A stretch of DNA of 5,532 nt from Chitinophagaceae bacterium. Lineage in GTDB: Bacteria > Bacteroidota > Bacteroidia > Chitinophagales > Chitinophagaceae. The notes under the pieces are model-generated. The model did no database searches. It worked only from the letters and a program-made list of their open reading frames with translations, and was not told where the DNA came from. Positions 4,868 through 5,532 of this stretch are shown piece by piece. Made by a program: the position numbers and the translations under genes. The first letter of the stretch is position 1. Each line of letters opens with the position of its first letter. The stretch is taken from contig JAHEZA010000204.1 in assembly GCA_023251335.1 (NCBI GenBank), forward strand, positions 1-5,532. The letters run 5' to 3'.

Positions 4868-5532
4868 TTAATTTTTTTCATTATTTTTTTCATTCAAAAA
4901 TGCCTGTATGATTTCCCCGAAACGGAAAACCTCTTCAAAGGAATTGTAGAGGGGCGCCGGCGCCACACGTATAACATTAGGTTCGCGCCAATCTGCTATC
5001 ACACCATTCTTATTTAAAAATTCAAAAAGTTTTCTGCCATTATCAGCCACCAGCATCGAAACCTGGCAGCCATGTTCATTTGCTGCCTGAGGCGTAATAA
5101 TTTCCAGCACTTTTTTTGAAAAAGCACCATTAATTTCATTCAAAACAAAAAGCAAAAAAGCGCTCAGTAATTTCCCTTTTTGAATTATCGTTTCAAATCC
5201 GGCTTTATCGATCATATCAAGCGAAGCCAAATGCGTCGCCATATTCAAAACCTGCGTATTACTTACCTGCCAGCCTTCTGCGGTGGGAATTGGATTAAAT
5301 TCTTTCTTCATTTGGAATCGCTCGTGTTTATCTGTTCCCCACCAGCCTGCCAGGCGCAACAGCGATTTATCCGTTACATAACGTTGATGTATAAACGCGC
5401 CGCCAATTCCCCCCGGGCCCGAATTCAAATATTTATAAGAACACCACACCGCAAAATCCACTTCCCAATCGTGAAGTTTTAATTTGATATTACCCACAGC
5501 GTGCGCAAGATCAAATCCACACATAGCGCCTG
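4868..5532 (-). CDS. kynU: Kynureninase, C-terminal half; gene continues beyond right edge
   Basis: A PLP-dependent aminotransferase-fold enzyme that cleaves kynurenine (or 3-hydroxykynurenine) to anthranilate (or 3-hydroxyanthranilate) plus alanine. About 220 residues are visible of a family that is usually about 420. The reading frame stays open to the edge (GAM precedes CGFDLAHAVGN), so the Met at 5524 is internal and is not the start. Diagnostic motifs are CGFDLAHAVGN, DFAVWCSYKYLNSGPGG (the lysine of SYKYLNSG is the PLP Schiff-base residue), GWWGTDKHERFQM, WQVSNTQVLNM and VIADWREPNVIRVAPAPLYN near the C-terminus. The role is tryptophan degradation or, as in several Bacteroidota, the kynurenine route to quinolinate and NAD; which one applies cannot be decided without the neighbouring genes. 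It is the first visible gene of the run towards pyrF, and its promoter is outside the window. Confidence 0.96.
   Translation of the reverse strand, partial: GAMCGFDLAHAVGNIKLKLHDWEVDFAVWCSYKYLNSGPGGIGGAFIHQRYVTDKSLLRLAGWWGTDKHERFQMKKEFNPIPTAEGWQVSNTQVLNMATHLASLDMIDKAGFETIIQKGKLLSAFLLFVLNEINGAFSKKVLEIITPQAANEHGCQVSMLVADNGRKLFEFLNKNGVIADWREPNVIRVAPAPLYNSFEEVFRFGEIIQAFLNEKNNEKN

Noticed and set aside
5522..5524. ATG at 5524 as the start codon of kynureninase
   Set aside because: The frame remains open upstream to the window edge and the residues before it fit the conserved kynureninase motif; the known family is about twice as long.
1..5532. CRISPR array, tRNA/rRNA genes, insertion sequence, phage or toxin-antitoxin/defence genes
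   Set aside because: No spaced repeat array, no tRNA-like cloverleaf, no transposase or integrase motif and no terminal repeats were seen; all genes are assignable to metabolism or regulation.

Overview
The window looks like part of a Bacteroidota chromosome, most likely a Chitinophagaceae-type or related soil/water lineage. Four signs support this: low-GC and AT-rich intergenic DNA, A-rich leaders mostly without Shine-Dalgarno sequences, promoter elements matching the Bacteroidota -7 consensus TAnnTTTG, and gene content (type-2 pyrF, kynureninase, glutaryl-CoA-type acyl-CoA dehydrogenase). The assignment rests on pattern recognition, without a database search.

Layout. The left edge (1-205, minus) holds the first 68 codons of an acyl-CoA dehydrogenase, followed by about 270 bases of AT-rich non-coding DNA with a consensus -7 box and a small hairpin. 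From 480 to 1460 (minus) lies a DJ-1/PfpI-AraC transcriptional regulator. Divergent from it is a plus-strand cluster of three small genes: an SRPBCC/AHSA1-like protein (1621-2082), an EthD-family protein (2115-2429), and a second SRPBCC protein fused to a SnoaL/NTF2-like domain (2470-3276). The 160-bp divergent region carries a -7 box for each direction and an exact 10-bp inverted repeat, which is a good candidate operator for the regulator.

Convergent with this cluster, on the minus strand, is a tight housekeeping run transcribed right to left: kynureninase (3' half only, running off the right edge), a PaiB-like FMN-binding protein, and orotidine-5'-phosphate decarboxylase (pyrF). The two gaps are 9 bases each, so they are probably co-transcribed. 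The end of the PaiB-like gene is built from two degenerate tandem copies of a roughly 22-bp repeat, encoding an LRQAQYD-type tail.

The most interesting part is 480-3276. It has a ligand-sensing type of regulator, a divergent promoter with a paired operator-like site, and three small cavity- or dimer-type folds (SRPBCC, EthD, SnoaL) in which one SRPBCC domain has been duplicated and fused. This suggests a compact module handling a small hydrophobic or aromatic compound, but the substrate cannot be read from the sequence. The rest of the window is ordinary metabolism.
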